Shown here piece by piece: positions 46,715 to 58,082 of a stretch of 64,000 bases of DNA; positions within the stretch are counted from its first letter, which is position 1; the number at the start of each line of letters is the position of its first letter. The notes beneath the pieces are model-generated. The model was not told where the DNA came from, did no database searches, and was given only the letters and a program-made list of their open reading frames with translations. The DNA lies in assembly GCF_932294415.1 (NCBI RefSeq), contig NC_065541.1, positions 31,356,790 to 31,420,789 of the forward strand. Reading direction: 5' to 3'. This stretch comes from Quercus robur. Lineage: Eukaryota > Streptophyta > Magnoliopsida > Fagales > Fagaceae. A program made the translations under genes and the position numbers.

Positions 46715-48241
46715 ATGCTTCTCTCTCCAGGTAACTCTCCTCGCCACCTCTCTTCTCCATCGCCTTCGACACCAATTTCCGATAATGCCCTCCAAACCCC
46801 TAAGAACTCCAATCAAATCACTCCCAGAAACCCTAGGAACCACTCCAAGGTCCTCGACGAGGACTCCTATGTCGCTGCAATTGAGAAGATCATCGAGCGT
46901 GACTTCTTCCCTGACATCTCGAAGCTCCGGGACCGGCTCGATTGGCTAGAGGCGATCAGGACGGGTGACCCGGTTCAAATCCGAGACGCCCAGTTGAAGA
47001 TCATGGAGCGCCGTGCTGCAAAGGTAAATAATTCCAATACTGATCGGAAAACTCAAACACCCGGTTCCACATTTGTTAGAAATTTTACACCTCTCGATGA
47101 ATTTGGTGCTAAAACCCCAATAAACACCATGAATTTTAGTGTTTCGGATAGAGAATTATTGGGTGTCAGTAGCGATAATAATAGTGAGGTCGACGTGTCT
47201 TTGTCGTTGGATGAGTTCTTTAGGCGGTATACAAGTGAGGATAATTATAGTTTTACGAAGATTATAGAGAAAGTGAATAGGAAGAGGAAAGAGAGACATG
47301 GGTATCTGTTAGAAGGTGAAAATGAAGATGTTAAAGCAATTGAGGATGTCAAGAGGGAGAGAATTACTGATGGCTATGGTACTTCGGATCAACCCGTGAG
47401 TACTTTGGAAGGCTGGAAGTATAGGGCAAAGAATTTGTTGATGTATCATCCGGCCGATAGGGGGGAAGCCCCGTTGACAGAGGAGGAACGGGCAGTTAGG
47501 TTAAAGGCATTAACCAAGGAAATCAGTCGTCCTAATACTAGGTTTCATGGGAAAATGTTGGATTCTAGGCCGAAAGATGATGGGACTGTTGAGGTGCTTT
47601 ATACACCAGTGGCAGGGGGAACCCCAGTTCCAGTGTTTGATAGAGATGGGGATAAGTTGAAGAAGTATGATTTGGAGGATTTGAGGAAGACCCCGAATCT
47701 GTTTTATGTTGAGTCAGGGAAGAAAGCAGAAAATGGGTATAGTTTTGTTAGAACTCCATCGCCTGCACCGGGGGTTGATGAGTCACCGTTTATTACATGG
47801 GGTGAAATTGAAGGTACACCATTAAGGTTGGAGCCTGAGGACACACCACTTGATATTGGGGGAAGTGGTGAGGGTCCTCATTATAAGATTCCAAGAGTGC
47901 CTGTAAGGGACGAGAAGGCTCACTCACTGTCTAGGGATGCTGCACGCAAGCTTAGGGAGAGGTCGAAGATGTTTCAGAAGCCTCCGCTGCCATCCCCTGT
48001 TAGAGGGGGTAGTGCTAGCCCAAGTGTGCGTACACTTTCTCCTGCTGCCCAGAAGTTTGTAAGGAATGCAATTGCAAAGTCTTCCTCTACTGTTGATGAG
48101 ACTCTCCGTGCCAGCTACCGAGGTGCAAGCCCTGGTTTGGCTACTCCTAAAAGCGTAAGGAGCGTTTCAAGGTTTGGTGCAGATGGGAGTGTGGTCTCTA
48201 GGTCACCTTCTGTAAGAGAAGGTTCTAATCCTCCTTGGTAA
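46715..48241 (+). CDS. Es2/DGCR14-family nuclear protein (splicing-associated)
   Basis: 508-residue single-exon ORF from ATG 46715 (MLLSPGNSPRHL). The Es2 domain starts at about residue 46 with VLDEDSYVAAIEKIIERDFFPDI-type residues, then RLDWLEA and QIRDAQLKI, the hallmark N-terminal block of the family. The middle has DEFFRRYTSEDNYSF and WKYRAKNLLMYHPADRGEAPL; the C-terminal part holds NTRFHG, TPSPAPGVDESPFITWGEIEGTPLRL and the RDAARKLRERSKMF segment, and ends in S/R/P-rich repeats. Animal Es2/DGCR14 (ESS-2) associates with the spliceosome C complex; the plant role is inferred. Nuclear location is expected. Length is close to the usual ~480-510 residues. No defects seen. Confidence 0.93.
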   Translation: MLLSPGNSPRHLSSPSPSTPISDNALQTPKNSNQITPRNPRNHSKVLDEDSYVAAIEKIIERDFFPDISKLRDRLDWLEAIRTGDPVQIRDAQLKIMERRAAKVNNSNTDRKTQTPGSTFVRNFTPLDEFGAKTPINTMNFSVSDRELLGVSSDNNSEVDVSLSLDEFFRRYTSEDNYSFTKIIEKVNRKRKERHGYLLEGENEDVKAIEDVKRERITDGYGTSDQPVSTLEGWKYRAKNLLMYHPADRGEAPLTEEERAVRLKALTKEISRPNTRFHGKMLDSRPKDDGTVEVLYTPVAGGTPVPVFDRDGDKLKKYDLEDLRKTPNLFYVESGKKAENGYSFVRTPSPAPGVDESPFITWGEIEGTPLRLEPEDTPLDIGGSGEGPHYKIPRVPVRDEKAHSLSRDAARKLRERSKMFQKPPLPSPVRGGSASPSVRTLSPAAQKFVRNAIAKSSSTVDETLRASYRGASPGLATPKSVRSVSRFGADGSVVSRSPSVREGSNPPW

Positions 48242-49455
48242 TGATCTGAAATTTTCTTTGTCATGGATAATGTTTTACTACTTTGACACAATGAAATGGC
48301 TGATGCTGTGTACCAGCTTGAATGTATTTGACATGTTCATAAGGTTGCTGAATATAACGAATGGAACCAATATTCATTGGCATCATTTTGCTAGATTGAC
48401 CATGAATGTCTGTTTTTCCCCCCTCCCTTCATTTACTTCAATGCATAGAAATTAGGTAATGCTTTTTCTTTATTTTTTGTTGTTGATAATTTAATAGTTA
48501 CAACAGGGGAGGGGGAGGTGCCAACCAATTGAGCTAGAAGGCCCTTGGCTAGAAATTACATAATGCTTGGGTAATTTACTAGGAAGTTGGGTGTGTGTGT
48601 ATATATATATATATATATTGAGCGTGTGACTTGGTGCTTGCTTGTGAATGTTGTCTCTTTCATTTTAGCTTGTTTTTTGCTTTTCTTAAAGGTGCAGTGG
48701 AAGTTCAATTTCCTATTACCTTCAAATAGGGTTTGTTGTTTAATGGAATGTAGAATTCTACTTTCATTTGTCAGAGTTATACTGAATTTGAAATTGGCAT
48801 AGCTCTTTTGGCAAATTGTAATTCACACATTGATCTATGTAATTTAATCCCTGCTGTCTGATCATGAAGTTCAACTTGCGATCTGCCTCTTTGCCACTCA
48901 TGTCTCTAGGACGTTCTAATAAATTGTCATTGGTTAAATGAGTTTGTGAGATATTTCCTTTGATTTGAATAAATGTTTAATCAAATGGAGATCTTTATTA
49001 GACTTTTGATCCAACTTTTACTTGAGTGACTGAAGTTACCTTTGGGAGTATCTTCATTAAAACTAAGTTTGGTTACACTGCAATTTAGAAAGCTTTAAAA
49101 TCATCACCATATGGTTTTCAAACAGCAATGAGCTACAATTAAATGAGGCCATTTTAAGTAATGACATCTTCCTGTCAGCAAAAAGTATGAATTATGACCA
49201 TGTAATATTTATCTTATAATCTCTTTTTGAGAATCTATTACCTTATAATCTGATAGTTGTGTTGCGGAGAATGAAGAACAGAAGAAGCATTACAGTAGTC
49301 TATGTTCATTTTATTTTGCCAATGCAATCAGATCGTCATGGCTAGAGTTACAATGACATTTGAATATCATAACCACAGGAAGATGCGTCCACTTTAACCC
49401 TCTTTTTTGGATTCATTGTCAGCTCATGTATCTGGCACTCCTTGAAGTTAAGCTC
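48242..49455. other. 3'UTR of the Es2 gene and spacer
   Basis: The 3'UTR probably covers the first few hundred bases; AATAAA-like words occur near 48900-48970. (GT)n(AT)n at ~48588-48619. No other gene. Confidence 0.45.
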
Positions 49456-49743
49456 TTTGTATGTGTTTGGATTCCACGTCCACAGCTGCGTTTTGTGATT
49501 CACGTTTTTGTTTTTTTTTTTTTTTTTTTTTAGTTGTTGTTGTTGTTGTTGTTTAGCCCGTAATTGTTTACGAGTCAATTGTGAACAGTATATCTGTGTA
49601 CTGTTCACAGATCCCAAAAAATTACACTTTTCAGCAACTTTTTTATAAAAAATGGGTTTCACAGCACTATTTACACATTTAAAAATTATTTCACTATAGT
49701 GTTTTCAGTTTCAGCAAAAATAAATTGTATCCAAACAGACCCT
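49456..49743. mobile_element. MITE with GTTTGGAT ends, copy 1
   Basis: Left end TGTGTTTGGATTCCACG and right end TGTATCCAAACAGACCC are inverted-repeat-like. Inside are CACAGATCCCAAAAAATTAC, TTTCACAGCACTATTTACAC and a (TTG)n run near 49536-49552. Similar blocks in the same order occur at 61545-61710, which shows a family. Boundaries approximate. Confidence 0.55.
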
Positions 49744-49864
49744 TTATAAACATGACTTGTTTCCCTAGCTCACTTCTTTAGTTCTTTAAATGCATTCAGT
49801 GAACCTGTGAGCTGTTGTCATAGGCACAGCCTATATAATTGTTTTATACATTGGACATATATAA

Positions 49865-50119
49865 TATGTTTCTTGAATAAAGGGATGGCGAAACTCTCCA
49901 TCCCGCCTGCTCTGTCTTATGTAGATTTTTCCCGCCCCAAAAATATGATTGGGTGGGGGGCAAGTTTTGCTTGTTTTGTCTTGTCCTGTTCTAAATGTGT
50001 ATATATATATTTTTATTTAATATATATTCAAAATATTTATATGTAATTTTTTTTCTGCGAATGTTATTTGCAATTTATTTATTTTTATACATATTACTCT
50101 ACTATCATTCTTAAAACAC

Positions 50120-50161
<42 letters not shown>

Positions 50162-50300
50162 CATTCTTACCCTTTCTCTTTCATCTTTACCTCTTACAAA
50201 TGGAAAAATGTCTTTAACTTGCTTTATCCCCAACTTATCCCACTCCTGCCCTGAAGAGGGGACGAGATACCGCTTAGTTTTGTTGTTGCTTCACAGTTGT
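49865..50300. other. GC-word-rich relic and (CT)n tract
   Basis: Begins AGGGATGGCGAAACTCTCCATCCC and near 50235-50270 has CCCACTCCTGCCC and GAGGGGACGAG, faintly like a decayed copy of the GC-rich hAT-type element at 9071. A (CT)n run of ~36 bp lies at ~50123-50158. Low confidence. Confidence 0.3.
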
Positions 50301-50397
50301 GGAATGTAGAGGCATATTGCAGATATGATATACCTAGCACTAGAGATTAAATAAATAAATAAAAAGGGCTAAGCCAGAGATTGGAGAGGGAAATTGG

Positions 50398-50836
50398 TGT
50401 TTGCAATTTCCAAGAAAGTTAACACCAACATCCCTATTCAAGCAGAGGCCTGTGCCATCCTTTTGGCTGTCCATATTGCTATCAACTTCTCTTTTTGTAG
50501 TTGTGTTATAGAGAGTGACTGTAAAGTTTGTATAGATGCCATCAAATCTGGTGGGAACCTAACTCCTTGAAGACTTTTGAATTTTGTTGAAGCTGTTAAG
50601 AATGTAATCAGTGACTACAGTCATGTATCTTTTAACTGAGTTCATAGGGAGGCTAATCAGGCTGCCCATGTGCTTGCCAATTGGTCCCTTACCCAGTCTT
50701 TGTTTGGTTCTTTTGATCTGGGTTTTGGCCCTCCAAGTTTTGTTAATGTTATCTTGGTTGAGGCATCCCAAGCTTCTGTTTCTGTTGCTGATCAATAAGA
50801 TTTCTATTCAGCAAAAAAATAAAATAAAATAAAAAG
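50398..50836 (+). pseudogene. LINE 3' end: RNase H-like domain and A-rich tail
   Basis: Plus-strand reading VFAISKKVNTNIPIQAEACA, ILLAVHIAINFSF, VIESDCKVCIDAIKSGG, then stop, LLNFVEAVKNVISDYSHVSFN, stop, VHREANQAAHVLANWSLTQS, which is the RVT_3 RNase H order ending with REANQAAH. It finishes with a (AAAAT)n-type tail at ~50815-50836, the real LINE 3' terminus. Two in-frame stops. Confidence 0.82.
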
Positions 50837-50943
50837 GGCTAATTTGGTCATTGGGAAGGATAGACTATTGCCAATTGCCTAGGTGATGCCATTTTTTGGA
50901 TGAGGAGGCCTAGGTGACGCCATAAACGATTAAAATATGGATT

Positions 50944-51474
50944 GGGCTTTTAATTTGGTCCGCATGGGGGATTGACCATTGAGAGTCTGTACTCATTTTT
51001 ATTAGATGGATCATGTTAACAGTAACCTTGGAATAATTGTTAATAAATTATTTGAAAATAAATTTTATTCAACTTTTATAAAAAATAGAAAAAATTATCT
51101 AAATATTAATTACTTTTTTTGGGCTTTTAATTTGGTCCACATGGGGGATTGACTATTGAGAGTCTGTACTCATTTTTATTAGATGGATCATGTTAACTGT
51201 AACCTTGGAATAATTGTTAATAAATTATTTGAAAATAAATTTTATTCAACTTTTATAAAAAATAGAAAAAATTATCTAAATATTAATTACTTTTTTTGGG
51301 CTTTTAATTTGGTCCACATGGGGGATTGACTATTGAGAGTCTGTACTCATTTTTATTAGATGGATCATGTTAACAGCAACCTTGGAATAATTGTTAATAA
51401 ATTATTTGAAAATAAATTTTATACAACTTTTATGAAAAATAGAAAAAATTATCAAAATATTAATTACTTTTTTT
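50944..51474. repeat. Three tandem 177-bp repeat units
   Basis: Units 50944-51120, 51121-51297 and 51298-51474, each starting GGGCTTTTAATTTGGTCC and ending TATTAATTACTTTTTTT. By eye they differ at only a few bases each (e.g. CGCAT/CACAT in the first line, AGTAACC/TGTAACC/AGCAACC, and two changes late in unit 3). No coding capacity. Confidence 0.95.
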
Positions 51475-51489
51475 CCATAAAATATTTTC

Positions 51490-51615
51490 TAAAATGGTTC
51501 ACTAAAATGTCTTTAGGACATCCGTTAACTTTTCTCATATTAGATTAGTAAAAGAGAAAAGTTAACGGATGCTCTAAAATATTGGTTTAGAAAATATTTT
51601 TAAAATATTTTTATG
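51490..51615. repeat. Inverted repeat directly after the 177-bp array
   Basis: AACATCCGTTAAC-like arms: CATCCGTTAACTTTTCTC and its complement GAGAAAAGTTAACGGATG surround a ~20-bp loop, and the outer AAAATATTTTCTAAA/TTTAGAAAATATTTT also pair. It may be a small MITE or the edge of the element that carried the array. Confidence 0.6.
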
Positions 51616-51790
51616 AGAAAAAAAAATAATTACAGAGTAATTTTTTTGATTGAATTTATATCATGAAGTCAAAACTTTCCTAAAATTAATAATAACAATA
51701 TATTAACGTAAAAGATGTAAACAAATTTTGTTGTCGTCGTCGGTGGTAATCAAATTTGAATTGTTGTGTAGAATGCGAAATGAATTCGTG

Positions 51791-52790
51791 TAAGAGCATT
51801 CCCATCAAGGGAAGTAAAATTTTTAGCATATACCATCTCAAAACACAACTTTTTAGCTTTTAGCATCTCACTTTATAATACATTAAAGATTCTATTTTTT
51901 TTACCACTTCATTTAAATATTTTTTTTTATGCTTTGTTTCTTTCTCTCTGTCTCTCTCTTTCTCTGAAAACCCATCACTTTCTTTGCAAAACCACACCCA
52001 CGGCTAGCCGCTGCCGGCCACCACCATCGAAAACAAAAAATAAATAAAACCACCTGCCGGCACCACCACAGCTACAACAACTGCCACTATCACCACCACC
52101 CACAACCATGACCACCAACTACCAAAATTATAACCAAATCACAAACCCAAACCCACAACCTCATCACCATTCACCACCAACAACTGGAAAAAGATAAAGA
52201 AAAACAACCCTTCAAAATCACAACCAAATCACAAATCCACAACCTCATCACCACCAACAATTGGAAAAGGAAAAAGAAAAACAACCACCGAGAGAGATCC
52301 ACGCGATCAAAGACCCACGCCGAACTCTTAGCCGATGACCCACGCCGATCTACCCTCAACGCCGATGCTCACGCTGGTCAGAGACCCATTAACCTAGACC
52401 CATAAACCTAGACCTACAAAATCAAATCACTCTGCCGTCAAGCTCTACCTCCATATCGGCAGTAACACTCTGAAGGCAAAAAGCATCTATTATCCAGTGG
52501 TGTTTGGGCTTTGAAGTTCTAACCGACAAACCTTGTAAGGGAGGAGCTCAAACCGTGAAATCGAGAGAAATAGAAGCTATGGGGAAAGAGAGAAGAGGAA
52601 AGCGAGAAAGGAGAGAGAAGAAAGAAGAGAAAAATAAAATAAAATAAAAAAGAAAGGAAAAAGTGACCGGAAATAAAATATAATTTTTCGTTTAAGATTT
52701 ATGCTACAGTGAGCTTGTTAGATACAAGCTCACTGTAGCGGTGTGTCAAAAAATTTTGCATTTGAAATCTTTAATGGAGTGGATATTTTT
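51791..52790. mobile_element. Decayed Tourist-like MITE with captured-looking CA-rich interior
   Basis: Left end TAAGAGCATTCCCATCAAGG has the GAGCATYYCCA start of Tourist-type (PIF/Harbinger) MITEs, and ~52770 reads TTAATGGAGTGGATAT, its rough complement. The interior (~51990-52330) is rich in CCACCACCA words like that of the 61747 element. No clear TSD. Boundaries uncertain. Confidence 0.4.
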
Positions 52791-52799
52791 TGTGTGTTG

Positions 52800-52993
52800 A
52801 TGATAAAATTTAGCGTGTGCGAGACTCGTTGTCGTTAAAGAAGGATCCATCATCCATCACACAGCAATTAATGACAGGTATCTTATCAATGCTACCTTCC
52901 TGTCATGAATAAGATGATCTTAGAAAAGCCATGCTGATCAGATTCAGTGTTAGTGATTCTCGCACGGCTATTACATGAACCTTTTTTTCTTTT

Positions 52994-53035
<42 letters not shown>

Positions 53036-53760
53036 AGTACATCTTTCTTTTTTTTCTTTTTTTGAGAAAAAAGAGTATAGTTCATCTATTGTCTACATGT
53101 TGATTGTTGAATCAGCACTCCACTCAACCATCTAGGATCTAGCTATTTGCACTAACCACTTTGTTGTGAGATTTTCCAGAACCCTTATTAGTGAAAGTAA
53201 TGACCCCCATTCATTATTTCACATGTTTCACCTTCACATTGAATGGGATGGCAACGTGCGTCCCAGGACCCCACATACACATTCATATTTCGGTCCATGA
53301 CTTCTTTCATGTGTTTCTACTTTCTGGAGTAACCAAAAAGATACACCATCAAAGATGAATTTTTATTTTTTTTTATATATAAAAAAAATCAAGTTAAAAG
53401 GAGAATAGGAGAATTTTGGCTTTAGGCTTAGGCTTGAGGCTCTACCACCTATCCCAGAAATTTATAAAGTGTCTCAAGATTCACATTGCATAAACAAAAA
53501 GTCCCAAAATTATAGAATGACAATTGATTTTTTATAAATGGAATATATATATATATATATATATATAATTTGCATTATTTTTTCCATCTCCAAAAAAGCG
53601 CCTAAACTATTATGTCAATTGGAATTTTAAACTATTTCATCAAAAAAAGTTGTTATGACTTGTGAGTGTTTTGCCGATAATGTAAATAAATCTAAATACA
53701 AAAATATATCAGGGTTGAATCCTAATTACTTAACATCAATTAAAAGATTCTTCTTCTTTA
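52800..53760. other. AT-rich intergenic
   Basis: (TA)n at ~53000-53032 and ~53545-53566. Nothing else recognised. Confidence 0.45.
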
Positions 53761-53764
53761 TGAT

Positions 53765-56335
53765 TGTTGAGGTCCAAAATATCACAAGTATTTTGTTAAG
53801 GCCCAAAACATCGTAAATATTGAAATTTAAAACCCAAAGGGGCCCCCAAAGAAAGGCAAGGCCCAATCCACCAACCAAGGCCCACATAAAATGAGCAAGA
53901 GGAGGCCCCTACCCATGAATAGGCAAGCTTTAGGTCTTAGAAAAGAAAGGAAAATGAAAAGGGAAGCTTAGCCCAACCTTTGTGAGGAGAATTTTCTGTG
54001 GAGCCCAAAAAGGGACTGAACCAAGATACCCTAGGACTCCCAAAAACTTGGGATTGTTAATACCCATTTTCGCGACACATTTTTACAAGCCCAATTCATG
54101 TATTATGTTTTATTTTATTCTTTTAAGCATGGCCCAAGCCCATGCGACTTTTTGGGGAAATTGAGGAAGTGTGGTTTGGAGGGTATGGTTCGGTTCCTTT
54201 CGGACCTTTTGCATGAGCCTAGTCCATGCGTGCTACCAAGTGGGCAAGGGACACTGGTAGCACCTTAGGCTCATGGAGGAGGTCTTGTATCCAAAATTTC
54301 CACCCCAAAACAGCTTTTATGCTCTGTGTGACTGTGGCCCAAAGTTTCTGTCCGAACCTTTTTTTTCCTTTAAAAATGGTTGACTCTCATTGGCTAACTT
54401 CAGCTGCTAGCTCTCATCTAGTTAAGCCTCCCAATGGTCTGAAACAACTGAAAATGAGGAGCCAATGAGGGTTTAGTCAAGCATTTCCATTAATGATGAT
54501 AAAAGTAATCCTTCCTTTTATCCAAACAAAAGCAAACCTGAAAATTACTACTTGCTTAACACCTTGGGGTCCAAAGCCTTTTCTATTAACCAAAAACCAG
54601 TCACTTAGAGCACCCCAAACTCAATATAAATTCCACAATCAGATTCAAAACAAGGGAGGAGGTTTTACTCTGAGAGCAACACCCCAAGCTCAATACAAGA
54701 GTCTTTCTTCAACTAAAAAAACCATAAGCCTTTTTCTAGCGAAGGAGCTGAAACTTCAGAGCAAAAACTCATTTAGCCAGTCAACAATCTCACAATTCCG
54801 AAGCTTGGGGGTGGAAATATGGGTACAGGGGAATCTTCCCTTTCTTCCTCACGACCTCCCTTAATTTCCTCTTCTGTGTGACTGCGGGTCGAAGTTTCAG
54901 ACCTGTTAAACCACGTTTTCCCTATAAAGCTGAAACTTGAGAGCAAAAACCCACTGAGCCAAGAGATATTCTCACAATTCTGAACCTTAGGGGTGGAAAT
55001 ATGGGTACAGGGGAACCTTCCCTCTCTTCCTCACGACCTTCCTCAATTTCTTCTTCTGTGTGACTGTGGGTCGAAGTTTCAGACCTGTTATGTTTCTATG
55101 CTTTTTCTGCATTTCTATTGTTAGCATTTTGATTCTCTCTTGTCAAAGCACCATTAGCCTTTGTTTTTTATACATTGTGAATTTTGGACTTGATTCTCCA
55201 TAAACAAACACTTCTAAAGAACCCAAGGGGAGATTTGGACCGTTTTCGCATTTTCGGCCCTTGTCGCAAAAACGTCCCCAACAGGGATCATCGGGAAATG
55301 CAAAAAGGGATTAGTTGGGATTGAGACAGCTCAAGGGAGCATGCTCATGGACACAAGGAATGAAGATAGGCATGTCCCATCAGCCGCCCATGGTTCAAAA
55401 AAAGGCTGATGACTTAGAAATCAACACTTCATGAAAAGGAGCCTAGTACCTCAGGGAACGCAGGAAAGTGGACCATGAAGGAAGGTGGCTGGGGATCTTT
55501 CAGCCTAACAGGGAGGAATCTGCCCATTTAGAAAAAATGACAAAAGGTGAAGTAGCCAAAAAGGTGGGTCTGAAAAGGAGCATGCAGAAGCTTTGGAAAG
55601 AGAAGATTGAAAGTTAGCTCTTAGGTCCTCCCAAAAGAGGAAGGTTAGCTGGGAACTTTTTGGGGGGAAACCTCAAAAGGAGAAAATAGTGAGAAAATAA
55701 GAAAGAGACCAGCCACTAATGTTGCTGACACAACATTGGTTTGGGTACCCAAGATAACAAATGGAGGGAATCAGTGGTATACCAAAAACCCTAGGAATGT
55801 ACTATAAAAGAGGGTGAAGCCATCAGCAAAAACCAATCAGCAATAAGGAATCAGAGCAAAAAGATCATTTGAAAAACTTCTTTGAATTTCAAAAAAGGAG
55901 AAAATAGGGAAAACACTGTGAGGGATCCTGGGAAAGGCACTAGAGGAGACACTTGGATTCAAACCTCACAAATCTTAGAAATCTACAAAGCGCTATCTAA
56001 GTCTGTAACTTTTGAACTTATTTGGACCTTATGACATATCCCAATGGAGAAAGGACCCAATGTACTAAAACCCCAAAAATAATGAAATATTATTTATCAT
56101 TTTGAGGATCCCTGACGTCTTCTTTATCCTTTTATTCATCCCTTACTGTTCCTTACTGTACAATACATATATATTATATGTATAAATGTGTATGTGTTGT
56201 GAAAATCATGTTTTGTGCGCAACTTGGTTTGTAATCAGCTCAAAACAACTGCGGTAAACCAAGCCCAGTCCACCAAACCACAAGCATAAGGCCCAAGATC
56301 CCTATTTCTAGTTGGGCCTAGGTACTGTTAAAAAA
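53765..56335. mobile_element. Older LTR-like element hosting a solo LTR
   Basis: DNA on both sides of the 54055-55283 solo LTR seems to belong together: it has mixed composition unlike the surrounding AT-rich spacer, GGCCCAA-rich words on the left, and on the right a TATA box (ACTATAAAAGAGGG, ~55801) followed by transcript-like DNA and GGGCCTAGGTACTGTT at the end. No protein domain and no partner LTR, so it may itself be a solo LTR or a TRIM/LARD-type element. Limits approximate. Confidence 0.4.
54055..55283. mobile_element. Solo LTR (1229 bp) with 5-bp target duplication
   Basis: Starts TGTTAATACCCATTTTCGCG and ends AAACGTCCCCAACA (complement TGTTGGGGACGTTTTTGCG), TG...CA with extended inverted ends sharing GCGACA. 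GGGAT flanks it exactly (54050-54054 and 55284-55288). No retrotransposon coding region adjoins. Inside, a direct repeat with 181-bp spacing is present: 54748-54908 and 54929-55088 (each from GCTGAAACTT to TTTCAGACCTGTT). CCTATAAAG at ~54921 is a TATA candidate. Confidence 0.85.
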
Positions 56336-56339
56336 AAAA

Positions 56340-57050
56340 ACCACTATGATATATTTAAGTAGAGGATTTCATTTAAAAATAGTTTTTAGAAGATGGGAAA
56401 AACTACAAAGATATAAATGAAATTTAATATGATGGGTTTTATATGCCAGTTTTTATGTAAATAAACTTCACATTTATAAATGAAATTTAATGTGATGGTC
56501 TCAAAAAAACATTCATATCTAATCACCCATTTGCTTCATATTTCTCCCCCTCCCCCAAAAAGAGTCTTTCATATTTAATTATTTTATGAAATACTAATTC
56601 TAAAATACTATGGAATGTATAAATTTCATTATTGTAGGAAGAAAATTTTATAATGAATAGTGAGATAAAATAGAAATGAATGACAAAATTAATATAAAAA
56701 CAAAATCAAATATAAATTATCAAAATAAAAACACCCCAGACTTAGGGTTAAAACGTAATTTAGTAAAATAAAATAAAATTCTAAATTGAGTGTGGATAAG
56801 TGTTAATGGTCAAGGATAAGGATAGACTTCAATACTCCAGTATGCACTGAAACAGTAGAGCAGACATAATTTTAACATATAGCAAAAATCAAACACGTAT
56901 TCGCATTGTGTTGGCTCCAGTAGTCGGGGAGGGAGGGGTAGGATTTTTTATTTTTTTTTGGGTGAGAAAAAGGTATGATAAGAGAGTGGATTAGGGCAGT
57001 AGGCATTATTTTAACGACGTCGTGTAAAAGAAGACAGATCCCGAGGGCAC
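56340..57050. other. AT-rich spacer upstream of the WNK gene
   Basis: No gene or repeat family recognised. The distal promoter of the WNK gene would be here. Confidence 0.4.
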
Positions 57051-58082
57051 GACACCTATAAATAGCGCCGCCCCTTCACTCTAAGCTAGCTAGCTCACTC
57101 ACTTCATTTTCGTGTTTCGTTTCTTCACGCTAAGCTAACACCCTTCTCTTCTCTCTCTCTCTCTCTCTTCCTTTCTCAAGGTTCTCTCTCTCTCTCTCTC
57201 TCTACGTATAATAATACTAGTATTGTATCTCTGATTGTTAAAACCCTAGCTTGCTCAGTTTGTTACTGGATTGTATTTTTTCTTTTTCTTTTTTAATCGG
57301 ATTCATAACTCACATTATCGTTTTAATTCGGCTTCTTTATCGCATAATTTGCTTCTAATTTTAATCTCTCCTTTTTTCTCTTTTCTTTTTTACGAATTTT
57401 CACGAATAAAATAATGAAATTACTAAACAGTAAACACTACTCTCTTCATTGCTTTTTTTCGATTTTTGATTTTTGATTTTTTTTTTTGAAAATTTTCTGT
57501 TGTTAAAAATTATAACTTTCATGAATGGGATTGGGAATTTTGTATTTGAAAGCTGAAACCCTAGGTAGGTTTGTGATTACTTGATCAATTAATGGCTAAA
57601 TCATTTCTTTCTAAATTTTGAGTATTAGGTGCAAATGGTTGCTAATTAATTCATTTGAAGTACTGCCTTTTTCTAAGTATTAATTAAGTTTGAATCATTA
57701 ATGTGAATTTTGCATGTCTCAAAATTTTAGAATGCATATATAGTGGATTTTGTACTTCTGTATCCAAAATTTGAATACTTTGTTACTGAAAAATTATACG
57801 CCCAACATGGCAAATATTTAGTACAATTTTTATGAGTCATATTTATTATGTTGTTGTATTGTACATTGTTTGTGTGAAACTTGTTAGACATCGCTTCTAG
57901 CTCAAATAACACCTCTTCCCCTTGAAGGGAAAAGTCGATGGATGGTGAGATTGTGGGTTTAGAAAATTAGAAGTGCGTTTGTAACTTTACCAATTAAAAG
58001 AAATATAATATAGAACTTATTAGATATAGGAAAACCCATTGTTTTCCTAGTTTTTAACATTTCTAATTGTTGATCTTTGAAG
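57050..58082 (+). promoter_or_regulatory. Core promoter, 5'UTR and probable 5'UTR intron of the WNK gene
   Basis: TATA box CTATAAATAG at ~57057-57066, followed ~30 bp later by the likely transcription start and a CT-rich leader with (CT)n runs at ~57150-57170 and ~57185-57202. TTTCTCAAG|GTTCTC (~57181) is one candidate donor. The DNA then becomes T-rich, intron-like, until TTGATCTTTGAAG directly before ATG 58083, a candidate acceptor. Confidence 0.55.

Noticed and set aside
53982-54864. ORFs of 60-123 codons within and beside the solo LTR
   Set aside because: Compositionally odd, no domains, they cross the LTR edge and repeats; LTR DNA.
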